Source of the DNA: Hydrocarboniclastica marina | GTDB lineage: Bacteria; Pseudomonadota; Gammaproteobacteria; Pseudomonadales; Oleiphilaceae | Reading direction: 5' to 3' | NCBI RefSeq assembly: GCF_004851605.1 | Contig: NZ_CP031093.1 | Span: 992,001 to 1,056,000 of the forward strand | Length of the DNA: 64,000 nt | Part shown: piece by piece, positions 37,294-48,345 of the stretch | Position numbering within the stretch: position 1 is the first letter of the stretch | How the letters are laid out: every line of letters starts with the position of its first letter | The notes under the pieces: model-generated | The model's input: the letters and a program-made list of their open reading frames with translations, nothing else | What the model was told of the DNA's origin: nothing | Database searches by the model: none | Position numbers and translations under genes: made by a program

Positions 37294-38718
37294 ATGAAAT
37301 TTCAACGTCGTCGTAAACCCATCTTGGGACTTTGGCTGTTTTTGTTCGCGTTCTGGCTGTCTGAGGCTGTAGCGGCGGTGAACCTGCCTGACTTCACCGG
37401 GCTGGTCAAAGACAGTTCGCCTGCGGTGGTAAATATAAGCACCACGGTATCGGCTTCAAGCGGGCGCAACCCCAATGTGCCATTCACTCAGGATCAGCTC
37501 GAGCAAATGCCTGAGTTCTTCCGTCATTTCTTCGAGGCACCTGAAGGTCCTATGGGTCCTGCACAACCTGGTCCGAGACACTCCATGGGCTCCGGGTTCA
37601 TCGTGTCGCCTGATGGCTATGTGCTGACCAACAACCACGTTGTTGACGGTGCGGAAGAAATCATCGTTCGGCTGAGCGATCGCCGCGAGCTTGAGGCAAC
37701 TGTTGTTGGCACCGATCCCAGCACGGATCTTGCTGTGCTGAAAGTGGAAGGTACAGATCTGCCCGTGGTGCGTCTGGGCAAATCAGCTGAGCTTGAGGTC
37801 GGCGAGTGGGTGGTCGCGATCGGTTCGCCCTTCGGCTTCGACCACACGGTGACTGCGGGCATTGTCAGCGCGAAAGGGCGGGCGCTACCGAGCGAAAACT
37901 ACGTGCCCTTCATTCAGACCGACGTGGCAATTAACCCCGGCAACTCAGGTGGGCCGTTATTCAACCTGGACGGTGATGTCGTCGGTATCAACTCGCAGAT
38001 CTATACGCGCTCTGGTGGTTTCATGGGGGTTTCGTTTGCTATCCCGGTTGACGTTGCAATGAATGTGTTTGAGCAGATTCGTGACCAGGGCTACGTCTCA
38101 CGAGGCTGGCTGGGCGTACTCATACAGGAAGTGAGCCGGGACCTGGCTCAGTCGTTTGGTCTGTCCAAACCCCACGGCGCGCTGGTGGCTGAGGTCATGC
38201 CCGGCTCGCCGGCTGCCAAAGCGGGGCTGAAGCCGGGTGATATTATTCTCGAGTTCGAAGGCGAAGAAATCGGTCTCTCAGCCGAATTGCCCCCCCAAGT
38301 TGGTCGGGTCAAGGTCGGGTCAACAGCTGAGCTACTCATCATGCGCAACGGCAACCGCCAGGAGATAGACGTGACCATCGGCGAGCTGCCCAATGGTGCG
38401 GCTCAGAATCAACAAAGCGAGCCCGCCAAGGCCATGCCGGGCAACCCGCTGGGCCTTGAGGTTGAACCGCTGCCCCGCGAACTCAAACAGAAATGGGATG
38501 TTGAAGGCGGTGTGCTGGTGACCAACGTGGGCCAGGGGCCGGCGCGAAAGGCGGGCATACGGCCGGGAGACGTCATCCGCAGCATCAATAATCAGGACAT
38601 CACTTCGCCTGACGACTTCCGGGCGATGCTCAAGGATCTTCCCCGGGGTAAAGCGCTGCCGGCATTAATTGTACGTGACGGCGCCCCGTCCTTCGTTGTA
38701 CTCAAACTCGAGAAATAA
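37294..38718 (+). CDS. mucD: DegP/HtrA-family periplasmic serine protease MucD
   Basis: 474 residues from ATG 37294, with signal peptide RRRKPILGLWLFLFAFWLSEAVAA. Trypsin-like domain with catalytic H115 (NNHVV), D145 (STDLAVL) and S218 (GNSGGPL), then two PDZ domains (about 265-350 and 385-470). It degrades misfolded envelope proteins and lowers AlgU activity. Gene order after mucC is as in Pseudomonas. Confidence 0.96.
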   Translation: MKFQRRRKPILGLWLFLFAFWLSEAVAAVNLPDFTGLVKDSSPAVVNISTTVSASSGRNPNVPFTQDQLEQMPEFFRHFFEAPEGPMGPAQPGPRHSMGSGFIVSPDGYVLTNNHVVDGAEEIIVRLSDRRELEATVVGTDPSTDLAVLKVEGTDLPVVRLGKSAELEVGEWVVAIGSPFGFDHTVTAGIVSAKGRALPSENYVPFIQTDVAINPGNSGGPLFNLDGDVVGINSQIYTRSGGFMGVSFAIPVDVAMNVFEQIRDQGYVSRGWLGVLIQEVSRDLAQSFGLSKPHGALVAEVMPGSPAAKAGLKPGDIILEFEGEEIGLSAELPPQVGRVKVGSTAELLIMRNGNRQEIDVTIGELPNGAAQNQQSEPAKAMPGNPLGLEVEPLPRELKQKWDVEGGVLVTNVGQGPARKAGIRPGDVIRSINNQDITSPDDFRAMLKDLPRGKALPALIVRDGAPSFVVLKLEK

Positions 38719-38723
38719 GGAAA

Positions 38724-38754
38724 AACCGGGGTGAGCGACCTGCTTACCCCGGTT
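38724..38754 (+). terminator. Long hairpin after mucD
   Basis: aaccggggtgagc, loop gacct, gcttaccccggtt: about 13 paired bases with one G-U. It begins 5 bp after the mucD stop. Only a weak T-content follows (gacctt), so the termination strength is unclear. Confidence 0.55.
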
Positions 38755-38887
38755 GACCTTCCCCTGCCGGCATGGCCTATTCCCTGACTCTCCGGTAAAC
38801 TCTGCCCAGCCTGGAACCCGGCTCAACGTCCGTTCCCTGGTGCCCGCACCGTCAGTTACCGACCCCAACAGGGAGACACCTTTTTCT

Positions 38888-40687
38888 GTGACCGACCTCA
38901 GCCATATCCGCAATTTCTCGATTATTGCCCATATCGATCACGGCAAGTCCACACTCGCTGACCGGATTATCCAGGTTTGCGGGGGGCTGGCAGATCGGGA
39001 AATGGCCGAGCAGGTGCTCGACTCGATGGATCTCGAGCGCGAACGCGGTATCACGATCAAGGCCCAGAGCGTGACCCTCGGGTATACCGCACGGGATGGA
39101 AAGCTCTATCAGCTCAACTTTATCGATACGCCGGGCCATGTCGACTTTTCGTACGAGGTCTCGCGCTCGCTCTCAGCCTGTGAAGGCGCGCTGCTGGTTG
39201 TCGATGCCGGGCAGGGCGTCGAGGCTCAGTCGGTAGCGAACTGCTATACCGCCCTGGAACAGGGGCTGGAGGTTCTGCCGATCCTCAACAAGATGGATCT
39301 GCCCCAGGCGGATCCCGAGAAGGTTGCCCAGGAAATCGAGGACATCATCGGTATTGACGCATCCAGTGCCGTGCGCTGCAGCGCCAAAAGCGGTATGGGA
39401 GTCGAAGATGTGCTGGAGGAACTGATCCGCGTGATACCTGCGCCCCAGGGCGAAGTGGATGGGGACCTGCAGGCGTTGATTATCGACTCCTGGTTCGACA
39501 ACTACCTGGGGGTGGTATCGCTGGTTCGCGTCGTGCATGGGTCGATCCGCAAGGGTGACAAAATGTACGTAAAGTCGACCGGGCGTTCCCACCTGGTCGA
39601 CAAGGTGGGCATTTTCACGCCGAAGCCTGCTGATACCGGGCAACTGCGGGCGGGCGAGGTCGGGTTTATCGTCGCAGGAATCAAGGACATTCATGGCGCG
39701 CCGGTGGGGGACACGCTGACCCTCTCGAAGACACCCGATGTCCCGGCGTTGCCAGGCTTCAAAAAGGTGAAGCCCCAAGTCTATGCGGGGCTGTTTCCCA
39801 TCAGCTCTGAAGACTACGATGCGTTCCGCGAGGCCCTCGACAAGCTGACGCTGAACGATGCGTCGCTTTTCTTCGAACCGGAGAATTCTGACGCGCTGGG
39901 CTTTGGCTTCCGTTGCGGCTTTCTCGGCATGCTCCATATGGAAATTATTCAGGAGCGGCTGGAGCGCGAGTACGACATTGACCTGATCACTACCGCGCCA
40001 ACGGTGAACTATGAGGTGGAGACGAAACAGGGGCAGACCCTCAAGATCGACAACCCCTCCAGCCTGCCGGATGTTGGCGACATACTGGAAATGCGCGAAC
40101 CCATCGTCGAAGCGACCATTCTGGTCCCTCAGGAACATCTGGGGAGTGTCATCATGCTGTGCGAAGAACGCCGTGGCATGCAGAAAAACATGCATTTTCT
40201 GGCCAGTCAGGTGCAGGTGATCTACGAGATCCCCATGAGCGAGGTGGTGCTCGACTTTTTTGACCGCCTGAAATCGGCCAGCCGGGGTTTTGCTTCACTG
40301 GACTATCACTTTGTCCGTTTTCAGGCCGCCAACCTCGTACGCCTCGACATTCTCATCAACGGCGAGCGGGTTGACGCTCTGGCACTGATTGCCCATCGGG
40401 ACCAGGCGTTCGCCCGCGGCCGCCAGGTGACCGAGAAGATGCGTGAACTGATTCCAAGGCAGATGTTTGACGTCGCGATTCAGGCAGCCATCGGCAACCA
40501 CGTCGTTGCCCGGACGACGGTCAAGGCATTGCGCAAGAACGTGACCGCGAAGTGCTACGGCGGCGATGTCAGCCGTAAGAAAAAGCTGCTGCAGAAGCAG
40601 AAAGAGGGCAAAAAACGGATGAAGCAGGTCGGTCGTGTCGAGGTTCCTCAAGAGGCATTCCTGGCCGTGCTGCGAGTTGACAACTAA
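38888..40687 (+). CDS. lepA: Elongation factor 4
   Basis: 599 residues from GTG 38888, exactly the E. coli length; the longer frame crosses the mucD hairpin. GTPase motifs [22 protein letters not shown] and [13 protein letters not shown]-like domains and a LepA-specific basic C-terminus ([19 protein letters not shown]) follow. It rebinds stalled ribosomes. lepA-lepB is a standard pair. Confidence 0.98.
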   Translation: MTDLSHIRNFSIIAHIDHGKSTLADRIIQVCGGLADREMAEQVLDSMDLERERGITIKAQSVTLGYTARDGKLYQLNFIDTPGHVDFSYEVSRSLSACEGALLVVDAGQGVEAQSVANCYTALEQGLEVLPILNKMDLPQADPEKVAQEIEDIIGIDASSAVRCSAKSGMGVEDVLEELIRVIPAPQGEVDGDLQALIIDSWFDNYLGVVSLVRVVHGSIRKGDKMYVKSTGRSHLVDKVGIFTPKPADTGQLRAGEVGFIVAGIKDIHGAPVGDTLTLSKTPDVPALPGFKKVKPQVYAGLFPISSEDYDAFREALDKLTLNDASLFFEPENSDALGFGFRCGFLGMLHMEIIQERLEREYDIDLITTAPTVNYEVETKQGQTLKIDNPSSLPDVGDILEMREPIVEATILVPQEHLGSVIMLCEERRGMQKNMHFLASQVQVIYEIPMSEVVLDFFDRLKSASRGFASLDYHFVRFQAANLVRLDILINGERVDALALIAHRDQAFARGRQVTEKMRELIPRQMFDVAIQAAIGNHVVARTTVKALRKNVTAKCYGGDVSRKKKLLQKQKEGKKRMKQVGRVEVPQEAFLAVLRVDN

Positions 40688-40776
40688 CCTCTAACACCGC
40701 GACCACTTCGTGGTGACATTCAACTGGCGCCGGCGGCTCCCGCAACGCCCAGGGCACAGGCACTCAGGACCTTTAG

Positions 40777-41565
40777 ATGAATCTCGATTTTCCGCTGATA
40801 TTGTTGTCTCTGACAGTTGTTACCGGCCTCGTCTGGCTGTTCGATATTCTTGTTCTCAAGCCGCGACGCCTCGGCCGTAGTGCAGCCAGCGACTCGGCGG
40901 AAGCAGGCTCCGACCCTGACAATGCCCGGCCCTACCTCGTAGAGCTCAGCCAGTCCTTTTTTCCGATTCTTGCGGTTGTTCTGGTGCTGCGATCTTTCCT
41001 GGTAGAGCCTTTCCAGATTCCTTCCGGTTCGATGTTACCGACGCTGGAAGTGGGGGACTTCATACTCGTCAATAAGTTCAGCTATGGGTTGCGTTTACCG
41101 GTTGCCGGAACCAAAGTGGTCGACATCGGCGACCCGGAGCGCGGCGACGTAATGGTCTTCAAGTTTCCAAGTGATGGTCAGACAAACTACATCAAGCGGG
41201 TGATCGGCCTGCCGGGCGACCAGATTCGCTACCGCGACAAAACCCTCTATATTAATGGAGAAGAGGTCGAAACCCGGTTTGTTGCGGCGTTGCCTCCAGT
41301 TGAGCTCTACCAAGAGGATCTGGGGGAAACTGAACACCAGATTTTTCTGACGTCCGGCAAACGGGATCCCCGCGCCGAAGGCGAGTGGCTGGTTCCAGAA
41401 GGTCATTACTTTGTCATGGGCGATAACCGCGACAACAGTAACGACAGTCGGTACTGGGGCTTCGTACCGGAAGAGCTGGTGGTCGGCGAGGCATTTGCTA
41501 TCTGGATGCATTGGGAATCGTTGACCAGCATTCCCAGTTTCGATCGTATTGGCGGCATTGAATAG
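40777..41565 (+). CDS. lepB: Signal peptidase I
   Basis: 262 residues. Two membrane helices (about 5-28 and 60-78). Catalytic Ser85 in IPSGSMLPTL and general-base Lys140 in NYIKRVIG. Box E GDNRDNSNDSRYWG is intact. It cleaves exported preproteins. Located 89 bp after lepA. Confidence 0.97.
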   Translation: MNLDFPLILLSLTVVTGLVWLFDILVLKPRRLGRSAASDSAEAGSDPDNARPYLVELSQSFFPILAVVLVLRSFLVEPFQIPSGSMLPTLEVGDFILVNKFSYGLRLPVAGTKVVDIGDPERGDVMVFKFPSDGQTNYIKRVIGLPGDQIRYRDKTLYINGEEVETRFVAALPPVELYQEDLGETEHQIFLTSGKRDPRAEGEWLVPEGHYFVMGDNRDNSNDSRYWGFVPEELVVGEAFAIWMHWESLTSIPSFDRIGGIE

Positions 41566-41573
41566 GCGACGAC

Positions 41574-41951
41574 ATGAACGACAAAATGAGAGTTCAAACC
41601 GGCGCATCGACCCTCGCCACGCTCTTGGTATTGCTTAGCGCCGCGTTATTGCTGGTGGCGGCCGTCAAGATTATCCCCATCTATGTGGACGACTATACGG
41701 TCCAGGAAATGATGGAAAGCCTGAGCAACGACGAAGAGACCCGGACGTTATCGATGCGGGAACTCAAGGACCGCATCCAGCGCAGAATGGGTGTCAACAG
41801 TGTTAAAGTGATCAAAGCTACTGACATCAAGCTGGAGCAGGAAGGCCAGACCATGAAGATGACGGTCAACTACGAGGTCAGAACCAACCTGTTTGCCAAT
41901 ATTGATGCGCTGGTGCACTTCGATCACAGCTATGAATGGAATACGCAGTGA
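41574..41951 (+). CDS. DUF4845 membrane protein
   Basis: 125 residues: one membrane helix at about 12-36 and a small periplasmic domain ([45 protein letters not shown]). DUF4845 is found almost always between lepB and rnc in this group; function unknown. The stop overlaps rnc by 4 bp. Confidence 0.88.
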   Translation: MNDKMRVQTGASTLATLLVLLSAALLLVAAVKIIPIYVDDYTVQEMMESLSNDEETRTLSMRELKDRIQRRMGVNSVKVIKATDIKLEQEGQTMKMTVNYEVRTNLFANIDALVHFDHSYEWNTQ

Positions 41952-42640
41952 GTCCAACGCCCGACCTTGCACGACTTCAGCGTCGCCTTGGCTATGAGTT
42001 CAGCGACCCGGCTCACCTGCATCTGGCGCTGACCCATCGTAGTTTCGGCAGTCAGAATAACGAACGTCTTGAGTTTCTGGGTGACTCCATACTCAACATG
42101 GTGATCGCCGAACGTCTGTACCAGAGCTTTCCTTCGGCGCGTGAAGGTCAGCTCAGCAGGTTGCGGGCACGCCTGGTCAAAGGGGTAACCCTGGCTGAAA
42201 TCGCTCGCGAGTTTGAGTTGGGCGAATTTTTGAGCCTGGGCTCGGGCGAGTTGAAAAGCGGTGGGTTCCGGCGGGAGTCTATCCTTGCAGATGCGGTGGA
42301 GTCGATTATCGGCGCGATCTACCTCGACAGCGGCTTTGATCGGTGCCGGGAACGGATCCTGGCCTGGTTCGACCAGCGCCTACAGAACCTCAGTCTGCTC
42401 GACACTCAGAAAGATCCAAAGACGCGTCTTCAGGAATTTCTCCAATCACGCCAGCACCCGCTGCCCCAGTACGAGGTTGTTTCGGTCGATGGCGAAGCCC
42501 ATGCACAGTTATTCCGGGTTGAATGCGACCTGCCCGCGTTACAGACCAAGACTGTCGGTAACGGCGGCAGCCGGCGACTGGCCGAGCAACAGGCGGCGCG
42601 CGAGGCCTTGCGCGCTTTGGGCGTGGAGGTCGGTAAGTGA
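41948..42640 (+). CDS. rnc: Ribonuclease III
   Basis: 230 residues from GTG 41948 (GTGA overlap with the upstream gene). Catalytic [13 protein letters not shown] and the second acidic site [12 protein letters not shown], then a dsRNA-binding domain (about 155-225). Processes rRNA and structured mRNAs. Coupled with era by a 4-bp overlap. Confidence 0.97.
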   Translation: MSPTPDLARLQRRLGYEFSDPAHLHLALTHRSFGSQNNERLEFLGDSILNMVIAERLYQSFPSAREGQLSRLRARLVKGVTLAEIAREFELGEFLSLGSGELKSGGFRRESILADAVESIIGAIYLDSGFDRCRERILAWFDQRLQNLSLLDTQKDPKTRLQEFLQSRQHPLPQYEVVSVDGEAHAQLFRVECDLPALQTKTVGNGGSRRLAEQQAAREALRALGVEVGK

Positions 42641-43578
42641 GTAAGGACGACATGCCCGCTACTGACCAGTCTGTTCCTGCTGAGCCGGCCAAAGACCCAC
42701 GTTGTGGCTTTGTTGCTATTGTCGGGCGTCCAAACGTCGGCAAGTCGACCCTGCTGAATCACATTCTCGGACAGAAGCTCAGTATTACATCGCGTAAGCC
42801 CCAGACCACTCGCCATCAGGTGCACGGCATCAAAACGGTCGATGGCGTCCAGGCCATCTACGTCGATACGCCGGGCATTCATGTTGAGGAGCCAAAAGCG
42901 CTTAACCGCTACATGAACCGGGCCGCGACCTCAGCACTGGCCGGGGTAGATCTTGTTATTTTTGTCGTGGACCGGACATTCTGGAACGACGGCGACGAGA
43001 ATGTTCTCCAGCAGGTTGCCCGAGTGACCTGCCCGGTAATTCTGGCAGTGAACAAGGTTGATCAGATAGAGACGAAATCTGACCTTCTGCCCCACCTGGA
43101 AGCGCTGAGCAAACGCCACGATTTCGCCGAGATTATTCCGCTTTCAGCGCTGAAGATGACCAACGTTGATCGCCTGGAGGCCTGTGTCGCCAGCTATTTA
43201 CCGGCAGGACCCTTTCATTACCCGGACGATCAGTGGACCACCCGCAGCGGCCGTTTCCTCGCGGCGGAAATGGTCCGGGAAAAAGTAATGCGACAGCTGG
43301 GTGCGGAGCTTCCGTATTCGGTTACCGTTCAGATTGAGCAATTCAAGGACTCTGGGCGAAGCCTGCACATTCACGCTCTGATCATTGTCGAGCGCGACGG
43401 CCAGAAGAAAATAATCATCGGCGATAAGGGCGCTCGCCTGCGGCAGATCGGCCAGCAGGCTCGGGAAGACATGGAGCGCCTGTTCGAGCGGAAAGTAATG
43501 CTCAACCTCTGGATCAAAGTGCGCAAAGGATGGTCTGATGATGATCGCGCCTTGCGCAGCCTCGGCTTCGATAGCTGA
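42637..43578 (+). CDS. era: GTPase Era
   Basis: 313 residues. G1 [10 protein letters not shown]3 DTPG, G4 NKVD, then a C-terminal KH domain ([27 protein letters not shown]). It binds 16S rRNA 3' end and acts in 30S maturation. GTG start in the rnc stop overlap; an ATG at 42652 is an alternative. Confidence 0.97.
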   Translation: MSKDDMPATDQSVPAEPAKDPRCGFVAIVGRPNVGKSTLLNHILGQKLSITSRKPQTTRHQVHGIKTVDGVQAIYVDTPGIHVEEPKALNRYMNRAATSALAGVDLVIFVVDRTFWNDGDENVLQQVARVTCPVILAVNKVDQIETKSDLLPHLEALSKRHDFAEIIPLSALKMTNVDRLEACVASYLPAGPFHYPDDQWTTRSGRFLAAEMVREKVMRQLGAELPYSVTVQIEQFKDSGRSLHIHALIIVERDGQKKIIIGDKGARLRQIGQQAREDMERLFERKVMLNLWIKVRKGWSDDDRALRSLGFDS

Positions 43579-43678
43579 TTCTGCTTCAAGCGCAACCTGG
43601 AGCTGGGCTTGTGACTGACACTGCGAGACACCGAGGCAGGGTTCAGCATGAGCTGGCATGCGGCAGGGGTATTTTTCT

Positions 43679-44395
43679 ATGACCCAGCGAACGGAACAGG
43701 AACCTGCTTTCATCCTGCACCGCCGCCCTTTCCAGGAAACCAGCTTTCTGCTCGATATCCTGACCCTCAGCCAGGGGCGTTTGAGTCTCGTTGCCCGCGG
43801 CGCCAGCCGCCCCAAAAACCCGTGGAAAGCTCAGCTGCAGCCTTTTCAACCGTTGTTACTGAGCTGGATTGGTCGAACCGATCTGAAAACCCTGACGGAT
43901 GCCGAACTACGCAGCGCGCCACCGCTGGCGGGCCAGGACCGGCTCTACTGCGGTCTATACCTGAATGAACTGATCCAGCGCCTGCTACCACAACATGAAC
44001 CCGTGCCAGAGTTGTTTGCTGCTTATCTTGATGCGCTTGAGACCCTCCGTGGCGGCGATAACCTTGAGCCTGGGCTGAGGCTGTTTGAGCAGGCGTTGGT
44101 GGCAACGTTAGGGTATGGGTTCAGGTGGGATTGGGCTACCGATACGGATACGGCTGTACAGACCGGCCAGGTCTATGGGTTTGACCCTCAACAGGGTGTC
44201 ATCGCGCATCCCGGGCCGGGAGCGCTGCTCACGGGTCTGGCTGGCGAGGCGTTACTTGCTATAACGGCAGGAGACGTGGGCGACCCGGCGCGGAATCTGG
44301 CCAAGCGGGTTATGCGTTGCCTGATCGATTATCTACTGCAGGGCCAGCCGTTGCAGAGCCGTCGGCTGTTTCAGCGCGCCGGAAGCGCAACCTGA
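43679..44395 (+). CDS. recO: DNA repair protein RecO
   Basis: 238 residues from ATG 43679 (aggggt upstream). N-terminal OB fold (ILHRRPFQETSFLLDILTLSQGRLSLVARGA) and helical C-terminal half. The four-cysteine zinc site of some RecO proteins is absent, as in other gammaproteobacteria. It helps RecA replace SSB. Confidence 0.93.
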   Translation: MTQRTEQEPAFILHRRPFQETSFLLDILTLSQGRLSLVARGASRPKNPWKAQLQPFQPLLLSWIGRTDLKTLTDAELRSAPPLAGQDRLYCGLYLNELIQRLLPQHEPVPELFAAYLDALETLRGGDNLEPGLRLFEQALVATLGYGFRWDWATDTDTAVQTGQVYGFDPQQGVIAHPGPGALLTGLAGEALLAITAGDVGDPARNLAKRVMRCLIDYLLQGQPLQSRRLFQRAGSAT

Positions 44396-44410
44396 CACAA
44401 GGAGCATGCG

Positions 44411-45145
44411 ATGAGTCACAGGGTACGTTTAGGGGTCAACGTCGATCATGTGGCGTCACTACGCCAGAACAGAGGTACCCGATATCCCGACCCGGTCTAC
44501 GCGGCCATGCTTGCCGAGGAAGCCGGAGCTGACGGTATCACGATTCACCCCCGTGAAGACCGTCGCCACATCCAGGACCGGGACGTGCTACTGCTGCGCC
44601 AGACGCTGAACACCCGTATGAATCTCGAAATGGCAGTGACAGAACGTATGCTGGCCTTTGCAGAGCAGGTCAATCCCGAAGCAGTCTGTCTGGTTCCCGA
44701 GAAGCGGGAGGAGTTGACCACAGAAGGGGGCCTGGATGTGGTTGGTCAGCATAAGAAGATAGCCGAGGCCTGCCAGCGCCTGACCGCCATCGGTAGCGAA
44801 GTGTCGCTTTTTATCGATCCCGACAATGCCCAGATAGACGCCGCGGTGGCATGCGGAGCGCCCGTTATCGAGATTCATACCGGACACTATGCGGATGCAG
44901 CATCGGCTGATGCGCTGGAGTCCGAGTTTGGCCGGATCGCTGAGGCACTTGTGTATGCACGGCGGCAGGGGCTCGTCGTCAATGCAGGCCATGGGCTTCA
45001 CTACCACAACACCGCGCGTATTGCCGCTCTGCCAGGCCTGAACGAGCTTAATATCGGCCACAGCCTGATTGCCCGCGCCATATTCACCGGCCTCAGACAA
45101 GCGGTGGTCGATATGCGCAAAATCATTGACGAGGCTTCGCTGTAG
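44411..45145 (+). CDS. pdxJ: Pyridoxine 5'-phosphate synthase
   Basis: 244 residues. TIM barrel with [38 protein letters not shown], the glutamate in EIHTGHYA and [10 protein letters not shown]. It makes PNP from deoxyxylulose phosphate and aminoacetone phosphate in vitamin B6 synthesis. recO-pdxJ is conserved. Convergent with barA. Confidence 0.97.
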   Translation: MSHRVRLGVNVDHVASLRQNRGTRYPDPVYAAMLAEEAGADGITIHPREDRRHIQDRDVLLLRQTLNTRMNLEMAVTERMLAFAEQVNPEAVCLVPEKREELTTEGGLDVVGQHKKIAEACQRLTAIGSEVSLFIDPDNAQIDAAVACGAPVIEIHTGHYADAASADALESEFGRIAEALVYARRQGLVVNAGHGLHYHNTARIAALPGLNELNIGHSLIARAIFTGLRQAVVDMRKIIDEASL

Positions 45146-45169
45146 TAAGCTGCCAGCTACGCGCTTTGC

Positions 45170-48052
45170 CTAGCGATCATTGAGCTGAGGTTGAAGTCGC
45201 CTGCCGGCCGCGTCAGAGCGTTGGCGGAACAGTGCCTGCCAGTCATTGGCGTCGCACCATGCCTGTACACGTTCTATGGCAACCAGGAACCTGGCGACCG
45301 CGTCATCAATCCTGCTTTCCTCTGTCTTCAGGGCGGTTTCCAGAGACTGGGCGCAATGGCGCAGCTCAGGTACGCCGCAATACCGGGTCGCACCGTGGAG
45401 CTTGTGCACCCGCTCAAGTAACGCGACACGCTTGCCCGCCTGCCAGTCTTGCCGAATATCGGCTTCATCCTGGGCCAGATGCTCCAGCAGCATGCTGAAC
45501 AGCTCCTCGGCGAGGTCGGGTTTACCGGCAGCCAGTTCAATTCCCGCTTCAATGTCTACCGGGCCGTCTTGTTCGCCCCGGCGTGACGGACGAAAGCTGG
45601 GGCTGGGTTCAACGGTGCTGAGCTTGATCTCTGGCGCCGGCGGTGTGGCACAGCCTGTATGTCGACAGATGCACTCCGTTAACTGTTGGGCGTCGATCGG
45701 TTTGGTCAGGTACGCGTCAAAACCAGATCGTAACAGGCGGGAGCGCTCCTCGGAGAGGGCATGTGCCGTTATGGCGATGATAGGGATGTGCCGGCCATCG
45801 GTTTCCGAAGCCCGTGTTCGTCCCGTCGTCTCAATGCCGTCCATACCCGGCATCTGCACGTCCATCAGTATAAGATCAAAGGGCTGTTCCCGGACCAGAC
45901 CCAGCGCTTCGAAGCCACTGCTGGCGCCGACCCCGGGAAGCCCCAGGCCATTCAGCAGGGCCAGTATCAGCTTCAGGTTCGCTTCGTTATCGTCGACTGC
46001 CAGTATACGGGGCAGGCGCGTACTGCTCTCGATCTGTGGCGCCAGCCCGGGCGGCTCAACTGCCTTGTCTTTGTCACTGCCTGCCGCATTACCGTGGATC
46101 AATTGGTAAAGGATCCCGTAGAACTTGTTACGACAGAGCGGTTTGACAATGTGCGACGAAGCGCGGGCTGCAAACGCGGTTTCATTCTCGTCGAGCGTGG
46201 GTGTCATCAGCAGAACGCGACAGTCGCGTTCTTCCTCTAACTGTCGGATAAGGTCGCGGTACTGCATTGAATTCAGCAGGTGGCGATGCAGGCCGAGTAT
46301 AGCCACGCTGTAGCCCTGACCTTTATCCTGGGCCGCTGCAATACGTTCAGCCACCTCTTTGGGCGTGCCCACCCGGTCGCAGATCATGCCCCAGTCGCGC
46401 AATAGATGCTCAGCCGCCAGGCCTGTGGTGGGTTGCTGCTCCAGATAGAGGACACGCTCGCCGCGAAGACCGTCCTGGGGCGGACTGGGCTCGGCGTTTA
46501 CTGCCATTTCGGTAGCCAGCGTGAACCAGAACGTTGAGCCCTTGCCCAACTCGCTCTCAAGCCCGATCTCGCCGCCCATCTCTTCGGCCAGCCGTCGCGA
46601 GATGACCAGGCCCAGGCCAGTGCCGCCATACTGGCGCGCGGTCGAGGCGTCGGCCTGGCTGAAAGCATGGAAGAGACTTTTCTGCTGGGCGCGGGACAGG
46701 CCAACGCCGGTGTCCGAGACGCTCAGACGCAGGCGCAGTGTCTGGCCAGTGCCCTCGTCCAGCATCGCGCGCAGTACGACTTCGCCTGCGGGTGTGAACT
46801 TGATGGCGTTGTTGATCAGGTTACTGATGATCTGTTTTATCCGCAGCGGATCGCCCACGAGGTTGTCGGGTACATCTGTGTAGATAAGCGGCACGAGGTC
46901 CAGATCTTTGGCATGCGCAGCAGGTGCCAGCATGACCATGACCTCTTCGACGATTTCCCGCAGTCGGAAGGGAATACGATCAAGAATGAGCTTGCCCGCT
47001 TCTATCTTGGAGAAGTCGAGGATGTCATTGATGATGGTTAGCAGTATTTCGGAGGACTTGCGAATGGTGGTCAGGTGTTCGTGTTGCTGCTGATTGGTAG
47101 CTCCTTTCAGCAGTATGTCGGTAAAGCCGATTATGCCGTTGAGAGGCGTGCGGATCTCGTGGCTCATATTGGCCAGGAACTCTGACTTGATTCGGCTTGC
47201 CTCCAGGGCTTCCTTACGGGCCAGGTCCAGTTCGATGTTCTGGATCTCGATGGTCTCAAGCGTTTCGCGCAGGTCCTCGGTTGCCTGGTCGACGTTTTGC
47301 TGCATTTCTGCCTGAGCTTTGCTCAGCGCCGCAGCCATCTCGTTGAGGCCCGATTCCAGTTCAACCAGCTCGGGTCCGGAATCAAGGTTGACGCGGCCGT
47401 CAAGTTTTCCTTCCTTGAATCGGGCCGCGGCCCGTTTGAGTCTGTAAATCGGCTCTGTCACGACTTGGCTCAAGCGCAAGGCGATGAGTGTATTGACCAG
47501 AATGCCGCCGAATATCAGCAACAGGCTGATCAGTAAGGCACGATAGCGTTCCGCGAACATGCCGGTATGAGCCAACTCGACGACGGCCCAGCCCATGGGC
47601 GCCGCCTGGTCCGGCTGCGGCCATGCGCCCGGCTCGTCGCCTGCGTAGCCAGACCGCTCGATCGCGGCTGCGAAAACGGAGACTTGCGCATCCCGGGCCT
47701 GTAGCGGGAGGTGATCAAAAGGAAAAGCGTCGGGTAGGGAAAGCGACCGCCTGGGCCCGGCATGTATCAACTCTGTGCCATTGGCGTCGTAAACCGATAC
47801 CGAGCGCACGTCCTGTTCTTCCCGTAGCGAACTGGCCAGTTCAAACAGCAGGTCGACATTGCTCGTAAGCAGTCCGTACTCGGCGGCGGCGGCCAGTTGT
47901 CGGCTGAGTGACTGGCCGCGGTTTTCAAGGAGCTGCGAAATGTTGCCCAGCCAGCTGTAGGTAAAGAAGAAACCGATCCCGAGGGTAATGACCGTTGTCG
48001 GCACCAACGCCAGCATCAGGACCTTTTTACGGATACCCCAGCGTCGCATCAT
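45170..48052 (-). CDS. barA: BarA/GacS-type hybrid sensor histidine kinase
   Basis: 960 residues from ATG 48052 (aagg 8 bp upstream). Order: membrane helix (about 9-33), periplasmic region, second helix (about 170-193), HAMP, coiled coil, HisKA with His298 (SHEIRTP), HATPase, a degenerate receiver (about 533-653), an intact receiver with Asp731 ([13 protein letters not shown]), and a C-terminal HPt with His886 ([11 protein letters not shown]). It phosphorylates UvrY/GacA to control Csr small RNAs. The first receiver lacks the acidic pair and the phosphoacceptor Asp. Gene is divergent from cysM. Confidence 0.93.
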   Translation of the reverse strand: MMRRWGIRKKVLMLALVPTTVITLGIGFFFTYSWLGNISQLLENRGQSLSRQLAAAAEYGLLTSNVDLLFELASSLREEQDVRSVSVYDANGTELIHAGPRRSLSLPDAFPFDHLPLQARDAQVSVFAAAIERSGYAGDEPGAWPQPDQAAPMGWAVVELAHTGMFAERYRALLISLLLIFGGILVNTLIALRLSQVVTEPIYRLKRAAARFKEGKLDGRVNLDSGPELVELESGLNEMAAALSKAQAEMQQNVDQATEDLRETLETIEIQNIELDLARKEALEASRIKSEFLANMSHEIRTPLNGIIGFTDILLKGATNQQQHEHLTTIRKSSEILLTIINDILDFSKIEAGKLILDRIPFRLREIVEEVMVMLAPAAHAKDLDLVPLIYTDVPDNLVGDPLRIKQIISNLINNAIKFTPAGEVVLRAMLDEGTGQTLRLRLSVSDTGVGLSRAQQKSLFHAFSQADASTARQYGGTGLGLVISRRLAEEMGGEIGLESELGKGSTFWFTLATEMAVNAEPSPPQDGLRGERVLYLEQQPTTGLAAEHLLRDWGMICDRVGTPKEVAERIAAAQDKGQGYSVAILGLHRHLLNSMQYRDLIRQLEEERDCRVLLMTPTLDENETAFAARASSHIVKPLCRNKFYGILYQLIHGNAAGSDKDKAVEPPGLAPQIESSTRLPRILAVDDNEANLKLILALLNGLGLPGVGASSGFEALGLVREQPFDLILMDVQMPGMDGIETTGRTRASETDGRHIPIIAITAHALSEERSRLLRSGFDAYLTKPIDAQQLTECICRHTGCATPPAPEIKLSTVEPSPSFRPSRRGEQDGPVDIEAGIELAAGKPDLAEELFSMLLEHLAQDEADIRQDWQAGKRVALLERVHKLHGATRYCGVPELRHCAQSLETALKTEESRIDDAVARFLVAIERVQAWCDANDWQALFRQRSDAAGRRLQPQLNDR

Positions 48053-48269
48053 GCTAATTGCCTTCGTGTTGTTTTTATGGGGCACCCCCGGGGCTGCGCC
48101 CACGGGCGAACCAGGAACGTTGCAGTTCGTCTGGCGGCATATTTGTCTAAAAAAGCGGGCCACCAGTGTGTAAAATACTGCCCCTTGAGCGGTTCAGGCA
48201 GTCTGTCCGTTCCTCGTCTGATTCACCCGGCTCAATGAAAACCTGCCGGGAGGGAGCGGCCAAGTCTAG

Positions 48270-48294
48270 CACTGGCCTGTGTTACAGGTCAGTG
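48270..48294 (+). promoter_or_regulatory. Hairpin in the cysM upstream region
   Basis: cactggcctgt-gtt-acaggtcagtg: 11 paired bases with one G-U, 51 bp before the cysM ATG. No T-run follows. It may be an operator or an mRNA leader element. Confidence 0.45.
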
Positions 48295-48345
48295 TCGTGT
48301 TCGAGCAAAAACCGCAGCCCGCGGCATTTTCAGGAGTTGCCCATA

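Noticed and set aside
39173-40195. 340-codon open frame antisense to lepA
   Set aside because: Shadow of lepA, which is full length with all GTPase motifs.
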